A DNA stretch of 17,300 nucleotides from Candidatus Bathyarchaeota archaeon (GTDB taxonomy: Archaea > Asgardarchaeota > Lokiarchaeia > Sigyniarchaeales > Sigyniarchaeaceae): assembly GCA_014729935.1 (NCBI GenBank), contig WJJB01000292.1, positions 1-17,300 on the forward strand, read 5' to 3'. Below are positions 1-6,923 of the stretch, piece by piece. Each line of letters begins with the position of its first letter. Within the stretch, counting starts at the first letter, position 1. A program made the position numbers and the translations under genes. A model generated the notes under the pieces. The model was not told the origin of the DNA and did not search any database. It worked only from the letters and a program-made list of their open reading frames with translations.

Positions 1-238
1 CACCTTGATTTCTTCTTCAAGCCGTGCTTGGCTGCACAGCATTCCGCAAGCTTTAAAATGAATTCGAACCAATTAATCCGTGGTTCCGGAGATTTCAAGG
101 AAACCGTGGTTCTCTCCGTTCCCGTCGATGCATTGGCTGACATCAGGTGGGGAAATCTCCGGTTCCATTTCAATCCTTCGCATCGAGCACATCAAATTCC
201 CCCGTTACTGTTTAGGGCGTGGTAGTTCAATATTCGAT
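1..238. other. Left edge, no defensible gene
   Basis: Three weak reading possibilities exist. A plus-strand frame is open from base 1 to a TAG at 223-225, with residues resembling no family I know. A second plus frame ends at a TGA at 58-60. A short minus-strand frame could start at an ATG at 42 and run off the left edge; it has an AT-rich TATA-like stretch about 25-30 bases upstream (minus-strand ATTAATTGG near 69-77). None has enough length or family signal to call. The only clear element is the conserved intergenic motif at 212-231. Confidence 0.4.
212..231 (-). repeat. Intergenic motif, copy 1
   Basis: The plus strand reads TTAGGGCGTGGTAGTTCAAT. It lies just past the stop codon (239-241) of the minus-strand TPR gene. 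It matches the copy at 11525-11544 in 19 of 20 bases and shares the 13-base core CGTGGTAGTTCAA with the copy at 3604-3620. Strand is assigned by the gene whose 3' end it follows. Its function is unknown. Confidence 0.7.
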
Positions 239-970
239 TCACTTGAATAGAAAATCATCCTTTGAGATGTTGTGAAATCTGTGGGTTATTTCCAATTCAA
301 GTTCAAATTCTTCTTCTATTTTATCCAATTCCTCAATTTCCGCATTGACTTTCTTGAGATCTGCTTTTAACCCGAGATTTTTCAATATCTTTCCCGCGGC
401 TTGGAGATTTTTTCTTGCAAGGTCAAACTTTCCCGCATCGATCTGGCTTTGGCCGAGAAAATAAAGGCTAAGAGCCTCACCGCGTCTATCTCCAAGATTC
501 CTCTTAATATCAAGGGATGCAGTATGTGCCTTCAAGGCTAACACGTGATTTCCCAACCGTGAATGGATCATCCCAATATTCTTTAGAGTGACTGCCTCCC
601 CGTGCTTATTACCAACATTCCTACAGATTTCCAAGCAACGCATGTGATACTCCAATGCTTCCTTGTATTTCCTCCCCACGAACAAGATCAGGGCAATTTT
701 ATTCAATGTACGCATGATGCCCTTTTCATCTTTTAGATCCATGTATAGTGTGAGGTTTTCCTTGTAATATTCTATAGCTCTGTCGATATTATGCATCAAA
801 TGGTAAACCTTTCCAAGATATTCGTTCACGATCAATGAATCCTTGTCAGATCCCATCATGTACGATTTTTCAAGAGCGAGCTCGAAGTTTCTAATAGCTT
901 CTTGGAAATCCTTTTGATCTAAGAACTTGATACCATCTTCCAGGAAATGTTGGAATTCATCACGTATCAT
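239..970 (-). CDS. TPR repeat protein
   Basis: This 243-residue soluble protein is built almost entirely of tetratricopeptide repeats. The units are about 40 residues apart, with pairs such as residues 57-77 (AIEYYKENLTLY), 97-117 (EALEYHMRCLEIC) and 136-157 (ALKAHTASLDIKRNLGD). The G-D-x-x-G-E-A linkers are typical of the 40-residue TPR class found in signalling scaffolds of the LGN/rapsyn type. The C-terminus (about 205-243) is a charged helix rich in Glu and Lys. No signal peptide or membrane segment is visible. The ATG at 970 has GAAGG nine bases upstream. It follows the glycosyltransferase stop by 73 bases and may be co-transcribed with it. TPR proteins bind partner proteins; the partner here is unknown. 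Confidence 0.85.
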   Translation of the reverse strand: MIRDEFQHFLEDGIKFLDQKDFQEAIRNFELALEKSYMMGSDKDSLIVNEYLGKVYHLMHNIDRAIEYYKENLTLYMDLKDEKGIMRTLNKIALILFVGRKYKEALEYHMRCLEICRNVGNKHGEAVTLKNIGMIHSRLGNHVLALKAHTASLDIKRNLGDRRGEALSLYFLGQSQIDAGKFDLARKNLQAAGKILKNLGLKADLKKVNAEIEELDKIEEEFELELEITHRFHNISKDDFLFK

Positions 971-1043
971 GATTAAAAACCTTCAAAGTCGGGTTCAAAT
1001 GACTTGCACGATAAATTCAATGGACTACCGGTGGAAAATGCTT

Positions 1044-2294
1044 TCACATCTTTACCAGCGGTTCTTTTCTGGCAAAATCTTGCCAATCGCGCGTGATTTC
1101 TGCCTCGGGGACATGACTATAATGCTTTGGGTAGATTTCATCAATCAAGAACCGGTACGCTTTTTCCCACACTTTGATCACGTTGGACATCTTGTGATAT
1201 TTTTTAACGTTCTGGAGTGCATTTTCCCCTAGATATCTCCTAAGTTCATCGTCCTTTAATACTTTAACGAGCTGCGCGGCAAATTCCTTTTCATTATTGA
1301 CAAGGAAACCTGTTTCTCCATCGACTATCACGTCGGAAATTCCGAAAGAATTCTTCCCGACACAAGCAGTCCCCTGTGACATGGCTTCTAGCAGGACAAG
1401 CCCTTGGGCTTCAATGTCATTATAGAGTGTGCTTACATCCGCGGCATCATAGATTTTTCTCAATAGCGTGTGCTTCACCCAACCCGTTTGAGTAATTCGA
1501 TGATCAATGCCAATTTTCTCGGCGTAATCACGTAAAACAGGTATGTGTGGGCCCCCACCGGCTAAAACCAAGTGCGCATCGATTTTCTCGCATAATATCA
1601 CCTTGAATGCGCGGAGAACTGCTTCGATATTCTTTTCTGGTCCTTGGCGTCCAGCATAAAGAACTATCTTCCTATCCAGGGGGATATTGTAAATCTCGCG
1701 AACTTCCTCCTTGGCTCCAGGAACTCTCCTGAAATAATTATCCAGTATGCCATTGGTCAAAGCGAAGATCGGTTCCTTCATTTTATGTTGCTTGATTAAA
1801 TTCTTTTTCGTGATCGTTGGAACGTGAATGACATGAAACCTGTTATAAAATAATCGTTCATACTTCCAAGCGTAAAGCGAAAATAGTTTCCCGATCACTG
1901 GAAAATAATCTCCTGCATAATATTCCAACGGGGAGTGATGCGTGATGATCTTGGGAATACCATTCAATTTCGCAACATCGAGTGCCAAAGCACCCATGGT
2001 CATGGGCGTGATGGCATGGCAGACATCCAATTCCTTGAAATGACCGTGACGGTTATGAAAATACTTGAAGAAAGGGAGGGCGAACCAGAATTCGGGTTCT
2101 CGAGACATCCTGAATCCTGCTGCTTTGTGAAAATTGACGCCGGTTCGTCCTGCTACTCCATTCGACGGCGCATGGACGTGTACCTCGTGCCCCGCCTTTC
2201 CCAGGCCAATTATCAACCGTCTTGCCGCTTCTGCGGTTCCATTGGTTTCCGAGAGCATCGCTGTAAAAATTCCTATTTTCAACTTTCTCCTCAT
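1044..2294 (-). CDS. GT4-family glycosyltransferase
   Basis: This 416-residue protein is a GT-B fold retaining glycosyltransferase of the GT4 / glycosyl transferases group 1 type. The N-terminal Rossmann half begins KIGIFTAMLSETNGT (residues 6-20). A conserved THHSPLEYY stretch (118-126) follows. The C-terminal nucleotide-sugar half starts near VLYAGRQGPEKNI (211-223) and carries the E-x7-E signature at E295 and E303 (EAQGLVLLEAM). The overall style resembles lipid-directed mono- or diglycosyltransferases such as those making glycosyl-diacylglycerols or mannosyl-phosphoinositides, acting at the inner membrane face. The acceptor cannot be read from sequence. A TATA-like CATTAAATAA (minus strand, 2321-2330) lies about 30 bases before the ATG, so the mRNA leader is probably very short. 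It is divergent from a polyprenol-kinase-like gene, which fits a shared role in envelope glycolipid or glycan-carrier metabolism. Confidence 0.88.
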   Translation of the reverse strand: MRRKLKIGIFTAMLSETNGTAEAARRLIIGLGKAGHEVHVHAPSNGVAGRTGVNFHKAAGFRMSREPEFWFALPFFKYFHNRHGHFKELDVCHAITPMTMGALALDVAKLNGIPKIITHHSPLEYYAGDYFPVIGKLFSLYAWKYERLFYNRFHVIHVPTITKKNLIKQHKMKEPIFALTNGILDNYFRRVPGAKEEVREIYNIPLDRKIVLYAGRQGPEKNIEAVLRAFKVILCEKIDAHLVLAGGGPHIPVLRDYAEKIGIDHRITQTGWVKHTLLRKIYDAADVSTLYNDIEAQGLVLLEAMSQGTACVGKNSFGISDVIVDGETGFLVNNEKEFAAQLVKVLKDDELRRYLGENALQNVKKYHKMSNVIKVWEKAYRFLIDEIYPKHYSHVPEAEITRDWQDFARKEPLVKM

Positions 2295-2320
2295 GATGCA
2301 TCATTGACCAAGAAGTTGGA

Positions 2321-2330
2321 TTATTTAATG
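2321..2330 (-). promoter_or_regulatory. TATA-like box of the glycosyltransferase gene
   Basis: The minus strand reads CATTAAATAA, centred about 31 bases upstream of the ATG at 2294. That is the normal archaeal TATA-to-start distance for a leaderless or very short-leader mRNA. Assigned by motif and spacing only. Confidence 0.4.
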
Positions 2331-2475
2331 TCGGTGAAACCTTGGGTAATTCCCACGGTTTACGAGTATTACTTATATCTAGATGAATTGTTATATTAAT
2401 CTGTCCTCCGGGAAAACAATACAAGCTTGTTTCACATGGGTGCAGGTATTACCTTCACCAATTCTTCCTCCTAAG

Positions 2476-2487
2476 AAAGTTAAAACG
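2476..2487 (+). promoter_or_regulatory. TATA-like box of the polyprenol-kinase-like gene
   Basis: AAAGTTAAAACG lies about 35 bases upstream of the ATG at 2517, predicting a start of transcription near 2508. A Shine-Dalgarno-like GAGTGA sits six bases before the ATG. Assigned by motif and spacing only. Confidence 0.35.
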
Positions 2488-2516
2488 CCATCATGCCATA
2501 TCGAGAGTGAATTGCC

Positions 2517-3548
2517 ATGCATGTCTCTCCTTTCGCCACTCCACTCGTGTTGATTAATCTATCGTTCGTGATACTCATTTCTTGGCATGTCTATTCCACG
2601 GAAATCCAAGAATCACGACTAAATGGTGTTTTATTGGTGGTGGCATTCTTGATCTCGACCATCTTGACCCCTTTCATCTTGAAAGGAACTGGAGCGACGA
2701 ATGCAGGAGAAAATTTTCTTTTTTCAATTGGTTCTCTTTTTTTCACCGGGATCCTAGTCATCATACTGGTCCTCGTGATACGGAATTACATGATTTGCAG
2801 GAAACAGCCTGATTTGAAGGAAGAACGGGATTACGAGCAATTCTTGAAGGAAATAGAGGTCATGGATGATGGATATAGGGATTGGTCCAGGAAAGTACTT
2901 CACGTGGTCATAGCTGTTGTTCCACTTATCATTCATGTTGCTGTTAATGCAGTTGACCAATTTTTCAAGGAAAATGATTTATTCCAAGATCTTGGCATCA
3001 CTGGTCCTTCAGCTGCGAGAGGAATCAATTTACTCGTGTTTTGGGGGTTCAGCTACATGATTACACTTCAGGATCTCTTCAGGTTCCACGCGTTCCATTG
3101 CATCCCTGGTTGGGGCGTTCGCTGGTTGAAGGTTTCCTTAGAGAAAAAAGAATTCAAGTCATTCATTGCATCGGTTCCGCTCCTGATGGGGGTGGTGCCC
3201 TTCATGCTTGCGCCCCTTGATGCCTTTTTGGCTGTCATGCTCAATTGCTCCCTCGCCGATGCTGCATCATCAATCGTGGGTAGAAATGTTGGAAAGCACC
3301 ACATTAAACTTGGCAGGAAAAAAACATGGGAAGGAGTCACGGGTGGAGCGCTCGTTTCCTTCAGTGTTACTTTTATAGTGATATTCCCTTTTCACCTTGG
3401 AATATGGTCACGAGTCCTCGGCATGAGCGTGTTGGTCGCGTGCTCGTATGCCATGCTTGATGCAGTAAATGAATCTATTGATGATAACTACGTGAATACC
3501 TTCATTCTGGGTGGTATCATCATCCTCTTGCACTGGTTGATTTTCTAA
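2517..3548 (+). CDS. CTP-dependent polyprenol/dolichol-kinase-like membrane protein
   Basis: This 343-residue multi-pass membrane protein carries the signatures of the SEC59/DGK1/VTE5 group, which transfer phosphate from CTP to dolichol, diacylglycerol or phytol. Visible motifs are R125-K-x-x-H129 before a membrane segment, the DAASSIVGRNVGK stretch at 248-260, KKTWEG at 268-273, and D-N-Y near 323-325 close to the C-terminus. Hydrophobic segments lie near 10-27, 37-56, 66-90, 128-146, 168-182, 216-246, 276-295, 300-313 and 328-343. The N-terminal ~120 residues (three membrane segments and a charged loop) exceed the minimal kinase core. In archaea this family is expected to phosphorylate a polyprenol or dolichol glycan carrier or a related isoprenoid alcohol; the substrate here is an inference. 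It is divergent from a GT4 glycosyltransferase. The start is supported by GAGTGA six bases upstream. Confidence 0.8.
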   Translation: MHVSPFATPLVLINLSFVILISWHVYSTEIQESRLNGVLLVVAFLISTILTPFILKGTGATNAGENFLFSIGSLFFTGILVIILVLVIRNYMICRKQPDLKEERDYEQFLKEIEVMDDGYRDWSRKVLHVVIAVVPLIIHVAVNAVDQFFKENDLFQDLGITGPSAARGINLLVFWGFSYMITLQDLFRFHAFHCIPGWGVRWLKVSLEKKEFKSFIASVPLLMGVVPFMLAPLDAFLAVMLNCSLADAASSIVGRNVGKHHIKLGRKKTWEGVTGGALVSFSVTFIVIFPFHLGIWSRVLGMSVLVACSYAMLDAVNESIDDNYVNTFILGGIIILLHWLIF

Positions 3549-3603
3549 TTACCACTAATCAGTTCTTCAAATTGTGAAAGAATGGCGGCCCCTTTGGTTG
3601 AGT

Positions 3604-3620
3604 GGGTCGTGGTAGTTCAA
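3604..3620 (-). repeat. Intergenic motif, copy 2
   Basis: The plus strand reads GGGTCGTGGTAGTTCAA, sharing the 13-base core CGTGGTAGTTCAA with copy 1. It begins 17 bases past the cdhB stop codon. A T6 tract on the minus strand (3623-3628) lies between stop and motif. The region is convergent with the gene ending at 3548. Confidence 0.65.
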
Positions 3621-3622
3621 GC

Positions 3623-3628
3623 AAAAAA
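3623..3628 (-). terminator. T-tract terminator after cdhB
   Basis: Six consecutive T on the minus strand, nine bases past the cdhB stop, is a typical archaeal intrinsic termination signal. It is followed directly by the conserved intergenic motif. Confidence 0.45.
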
Positions 3629-3636
3629 GGTGAGAA

Positions 3637-4185
3637 TCAGGAAAATATCTCGATTAGATCATCAAAAAAGGATTTCCATTCCTTTTTCGAGACGTTTCCA
3701 AGGGAAAATCTTGCATTTGGCTGGTACTCCGCGTCAATCGTTAGCGTCTGCAGGGTTTCCGAGAAATTTTTCGTCACTGCAAGCATTTGGGACACGTAAT
3801 AAGTGGTAATACCTGCAAAAATCACCAAATCGGGCTTACCACTTCCATCCAATCCATTCCATGCTTGCCCATCTTCAAGCCTGTTGGTCAAATTCACCAG
3901 TGGGAGCACGTGCACTTCCAAGTCGCCATTTTCGCCCTTGGAAATATGCTTGTTTGAATGAGCTGTAGCTACAATGGGTAGGTTGGCAGCCCTTGCAAGC
4001 CTGAGAAGTACATCAATATACAGCTCATCACCAACCTTCCACCTGAGGCTCATGGCTCCAATTACCAAGATTGGTTTCTTGGCTTGCTTGATGACGTTCG
4101 CCACGACGGTAGGTTCATACACCGCAGCTCCCATTTCGGGATTTATCGCCGCTTTTTGCCAAGGTTTTGCACTCGGGGACATCAT
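3637..4185 (-). CDS. cdhB: CODH/ACS complex epsilon subunit
   Basis: This 182-residue protein matches the small epsilon subunit of the archaeal acetyl-CoA decarbonylase/synthase complex. That subunit associates with the CdhA carbon-monoxide dehydrogenase subunit in the cytoplasm. The Rossmann-like pattern is visible: a KKPILVIGAM strand at 36-45, LPIVATAHS near 69-77, the GKPDLVIFAGITTYYVSQML segment near 115-134, and the C-terminal signature of H/Y residues followed by NARFSLGN. The N-terminal KPWQKAAINPEMGAAVYEP stretch is characteristic of this subunit. It starts 16 bases after cdhC with AAGTGA upstream, so the two are surely co-transcribed. A second ATG immediately follows the first. The order cdhC then cdhB is unlike the classical methanogen order cdhA-B-C, and no cdhA is in the window. 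Confidence 0.85.
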   Translation of the reverse strand: MMSPSAKPWQKAAINPEMGAAVYEPTVVANVIKQAKKPILVIGAMSLRWKVGDELYIDVLLRLARAANLPIVATAHSNKHISKGENGDLEVHVLPLVNLTNRLEDGQAWNGLDGSGKPDLVIFAGITTYYVSQMLAVTKNFSETLQTLTIDAEYQPNARFSLGNVSKKEWKSFFDDLIEIFS

Positions 4186-4201
4186 GTTTCACTTCAAGAT
4201 T

Positions 4202-5623
4202 TCACTTTTTCCTTTTCTTGGAACCTGCGTCCATCCGCTTGATGATTACCTTCTCGGCATGGATTTTTGCATTCTTCAAGATCAAGGTGAAGCCACCAAC
4301 CCCGCCAGCTCCAGGCACGGACATGGTCATGGTTCCCATTGGCATCCCACCAGCGGCAGCCATTCCATATTCTTCTTCCTCTTCCTCTTCACTTTCTTCT
4401 TCCGCTGCGACGATACTTGCGGCAAGGGGATGATTTTTTTCCTTTAAGAACGCTTCCAGTTGCTCTAGGTCGGAGACTTCTTGTTCCGTTGCTATCTTGT
4501 TTACCATGTCTGCGGGAATATCATCTTTCACCCGTTCCTTGACACTTGATGGCATCCATACTACCCTATTCCACCCACCATCATGTTTCAGGAATTTCTT
4601 GCTCCTGATGTATTCAATCGCAATACCATGAAATCCTGGAACCTGTTTTCCACCACCAGTTTGGTTTGCCATTGTACTGAAGGGCAATCCATTGATTGCA
4701 GAACCCTTGAAGTTCCTATCAACAATGCCCAAACCATCAACTTCCGGGATATAGAACACGATTGCCTCGAAGCACCCGCAGCTCGTATGGGGAACTTCCA
4801 TGGCAGAGTACAAGGCAACCCTTGTCACTTCACCAAGTGATTTACTATCTGCTATCTCGTTTACTCCCGAGAATTCTCCCAAGCTTTCATCAATAGCATC
4901 TCCCTTTTCGATTGCAAAGTTTGGGCCCTTGGGATCAACCCTGGCACTTGCCCTGGCATCAAACCAGTTAATGGCACCGCACAAGCCAGTACGTTGTGGA
5001 GTAACGATGCACACGTGTGTCGGGGCAAAGGATTGACACAGCACGCAACCATAGAATTGATCAACACCCTCGTCCGTCATGCCCCTCACCTTTGCATCGC
5101 GAGCCTCGTAAATCTCCATTGCTTCATTATAGGCTGCTTCCATCTGCCCCCTATCCGTGTAGATGGTCACTTGTGCTTTTTCCACGATGGGGAGCTCTGC
5201 CTTGTATAAGCGCATGAGGATATCGCCTATGAACTTGAGTGAATTGAATCCTTTCTTCACGGCGTTCTTCGATACCCTTTGCCAGACGTCATATCGCTGG
5301 TTGAGGTGCATCGTGCCTTCAATGTAGTTTGTAAACTCGTGAATTCGACGTTCCAGCACGCTTTCAAGATCTTCTTCTAATTTATCGCCACTCATCTCTA
5401 TTACGATGCCCCATGGCACGTTAGAGCCTTCTTCAATATCTGGGATATCTGGACCGATGATCGTTACCCGGCCATCTTCGATTTTGTCGGAGGGCACAAC
5501 TCGCACGAGCTCGAACTTCTTTTCTTGCTTAGGACCGCCAAGCTCGACGTACATCTGCTTGCCCCTGATCCGCTCGCCTTCGAATACAGGTCCAACTTCC
5601 ACTGGTAGGTCATCAAAACTCAT
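4202..5623 (-). CDS. cdhC: Acetyl-CoA synthase beta subunit
   Basis: This 473-residue protein is the archaeal acetyl-CoA decarbonylase/synthase beta subunit, which carries the nickel-iron-sulfur A-cluster. It assembles acetyl-CoA from CO, a corrinoid-bound methyl group and CoA in the Wood-Ljungdahl pathway. The A-cluster cysteines are visible: C193, C196 and C205 (GCVLCQSFAPTHVC), C215 (GLCG) and the later pair C282/C284 (TSCGCFE). The length fits the archaeal form, which lacks the N-terminal CODH-binding domain of bacterial AcsB. Near 410-425 an acidic run (EEESEEEEEEEYG) and a Gly/Ala/Met-rich linker precede a short basic C-terminal segment ending in KKRKK, as in methanogen CdhC. The ATG has GAGG about ten bases upstream. 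It lies directly upstream of cdhB. Gamma and delta subunits (cdhE, cdhD) and cdhA must be elsewhere. Confidence 0.93.
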   Translation of the reverse strand: MSFDDLPVEVGPVFEGERIRGKQMYVELGGPKQEKKFELVRVVPSDKIEDGRVTIIGPDIPDIEEGSNVPWGIVIEMSGDKLEEDLESVLERRIHEFTNYIEGTMHLNQRYDVWQRVSKNAVKKGFNSLKFIGDILMRLYKAELPIVEKAQVTIYTDRGQMEAAYNEAMEIYEARDAKVRGMTDEGVDQFYGCVLCQSFAPTHVCIVTPQRTGLCGAINWFDARASARVDPKGPNFAIEKGDAIDESLGEFSGVNEIADSKSLGEVTRVALYSAMEVPHTSCGCFEAIVFYIPEVDGLGIVDRNFKGSAINGLPFSTMANQTGGGKQVPGFHGIAIEYIRSKKFLKHDGGWNRVVWMPSSVKERVKDDIPADMVNKIATEQEVSDLEQLEAFLKEKNHPLAASIVAAEEESEEEEEEEYGMAAAGGMPMGTMTMSVPGAGGVGGFTLILKNAKIHAEKVIIKRMDAGSKKRKK

Positions 5624-5684
5624 TGTAGTTTAGCCTCAATTTTGTGAATAACTTTCATGCAATGATTCAAGTAATTTTTTGTTT

Positions 5685-5715
5685 GAATATTAACTTTTCT
5701 TCACCTGTTTCAGGT
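5685..5715 (-). promoter_or_regulatory. Candidate cdhC promoter with upstream inverted repeat
   Basis: The minus strand carries GTTAATATTC (5685-5694), a good archaeal TATA sequence about 60 bases before the cdhC ATG. Immediately upstream of it lies a perfect inverted repeat ACCTG-AAA-CAGGT (5703-5715), placed where an activator or repressor could act. A second, weaker AT-rich stretch is at 5644-5652. Both are motif readings; the gene could also be read through from the GTPase upstream. Confidence 0.35.
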
Positions 5716-5766
5716 AAGGAACGGGAAAACGCTGCGACTTGCGCACCAATTCGGGCGAGCAGGGTA

Positions 5767-6801
5767 TTACACTTCCATGAAATCCAAGATGTTGATGAGT
5801 TGTTCGTAAATCGGGTGCGTGTCGCTAATGACCTGAATCACTTGCACTAGACTCTCCAGTTTCTTATCCGGTGTTACAACCATGATGGTTGCCTTCTCCT
5901 CGACTTCTTTTGCCATGACGTACTGTTCACTTGTTTCGAAGACGATGGTATTCAAGAGGAGCGGGGTCACGTGTTGCTTGGTGATCTCCATGAATTTCTC
6001 GAAAACCCCGTATATATTACTCTCTAGCGCGGATAACTCGAAAGAAACAAATTGTAATCCGGGTGATGAGAATTTTCCATAAGTACTACTCACGAGAAGG
6101 CCATCGTTCTTGTTGAAGAGTGCAAAATCAGCACCTGATAATTTCTTGAATTCTTCCATGATACCACGAAGCTTGCTAGCCTTTGCCATGCTTTCAGTCC
6201 GTTCGGTGATTATCCGGTCCATTATCTCTATGAATCGCTCCTGTGCTGACCCTAGTTTCACGCTCACGGGTGCAAAGGAGCATTTCCGGTGGATTTCATC
6301 TTCAAGCCCGCGTGTCAGGATCTTGAAAACCTCTTCCTCTCTCGATGTTTTCAAGTCAACCTTGTTAATGAGAATATAGATATGATTTACATCCGGGGTG
6401 AATTCAAGGATTGCATCAATGAATTTATCAAATTGGGGTCTCACGTCTTCATTAATTACACTTGCATCGACCATGTATATTGGTAGATCGACGGCGCTGA
6501 ATACATTCTGTTTTTGACTCCCGTAGTAGCGATCTTGATAGGTCTTTTGTCCACCGGCATCCCAAGCTGTTATCTCTAGCAGGCGCCTAAATATGAATGT
6601 CTCCCGTGCGACGCCTTTCGTGGGTGCTAAATTCTCGATGGCCATGAATGGTGATTTATCAACTATGGATCGAAGCAGCGATGTCTTCCCTGCGGCTGGA
6701 GGTCCAAAGAGTAATAGCTTCATGTCAGGCACTTCTATCGTGTTGTTTTCAAGAATCCATGCATCCTTACTAGCTAATGCAGGCTTTCCGGAATCATTCA
6801 C
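5767..6801 (-). CDS. Rag/Gtr-like GTPase with C-terminal roadblock-like domain
   Basis: This 344-residue protein is a Ras-superfamily GTPase closest in style to eukaryotic Rag/Gtr. G1 is GPPAAGKTSL (33-42), G2 is near the T in APTKG (59-63), G3 is WDAGGQ (80-85), G4 is NKVD (146-149) and G5 is near SVKLGS (180-185). The stretch after G3 (TYQDRYYGSQKQNVFSAVDLPIYMVD) follows the Rag pattern of F/Y-x-S-Q-x-x-x-I/V-F and an IYVFD-like strand. Residues about 205-330 form an alpha/beta domain of roadblock/longin type, as in Rag proteins, which dimerise through it. A GTG start at 6801 is chosen because a TATA-like GCTTTTAAAG is centred 25 bases upstream, implying a leaderless mRNA. It lies 143 bases upstream of cdhC on the same strand and is divergent from mobB. 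Function in archaea is not established; signalling or membrane-trafficking control is possible. Confidence 0.85.
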   Translation of the reverse strand: MNDSGKPALASKDAWILENNTIEVPDMKLLLFGPPAAGKTSLLRSIVDKSPFMAIENLAPTKGVARETFIFRRLLEITAWDAGGQKTYQDRYYGSQKQNVFSAVDLPIYMVDASVINEDVRPQFDKFIDAILEFTPDVNHIYILINKVDLKTSREEEVFKILTRGLEDEIHRKCSFAPVSVKLGSAQERFIEIMDRIITERTESMAKASKLRGIMEEFKKLSGADFALFNKNDGLLVSSTYGKFSSPGLQFVSFELSALESNIYGVFEKFMEITKQHVTPLLLNTIVFETSEQYVMAKEVEEKATIMVVTPDKKLESLVQVIQVISDTHPIYEQLINILDFMEV

Positions 6802-6820
6802 ACCATAATTGGCCCTGCAC

Positions 6821-6830
6821 CTTTAAAAGC
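6821..6830 (-). promoter_or_regulatory. TATA box of the Rag-like GTPase
   Basis: The minus strand reads GCTTTTAAAG, centred about 25 bases from the GTG start at 6801, so transcription likely begins at the start codon. Confidence 0.5.
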
Positions 6831-6850
6831 TAATGCAAGAACTCCGTGAC

Positions 6851-6887
6851 ATCCACGTCATGTTTGGAAAACCATGAACACGTGGAT
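6851..6887. promoter_or_regulatory. Inverted repeat in the divergent GTPase/mobB promoter region
   Basis: ATCCACGT (6851-6858) and ACGTGGAT (6880-6887) form perfect 8-base arms. CATG at 6859-6862 and CATG at 6873-6876 add four further pairs after a three-base bulge. The repeat sits just upstream of the mobB TATA box and between the two divergent promoters, the position expected of an operator. Confidence 0.35.
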
Positions 6888-6893
6888 ACCACA

Positions 6894-6902
6894 ATTAAAA
6901 AG
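6894..6902 (+). promoter_or_regulatory. TATA-like box of the MobB-type gene
   Basis: ATTAAAAAG is centred about 26 bases upstream of the ATG at 6924, predicting a leaderless mRNA. Assigned by motif and spacing. Confidence 0.4.
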
Positions 6903-6923
6903 CAGGAAACATGATGCTAATAC

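Noticed and set aside
2053..2424. Minus-strand frame of 123 codons before the glycosyltransferase
   Set aside because: Overlaps the N-terminal part of the well-supported glycosyltransferase and its promoter, with no family resemblance.
215..3620. Motif copies as the 5' end of a tRNA (GGCGTGGTAGTTC looks like acceptor stem plus D arm)
   Set aside because: No matching D arm, anticodon arm, T arm or 3' acceptor strand follows at any of the copies.
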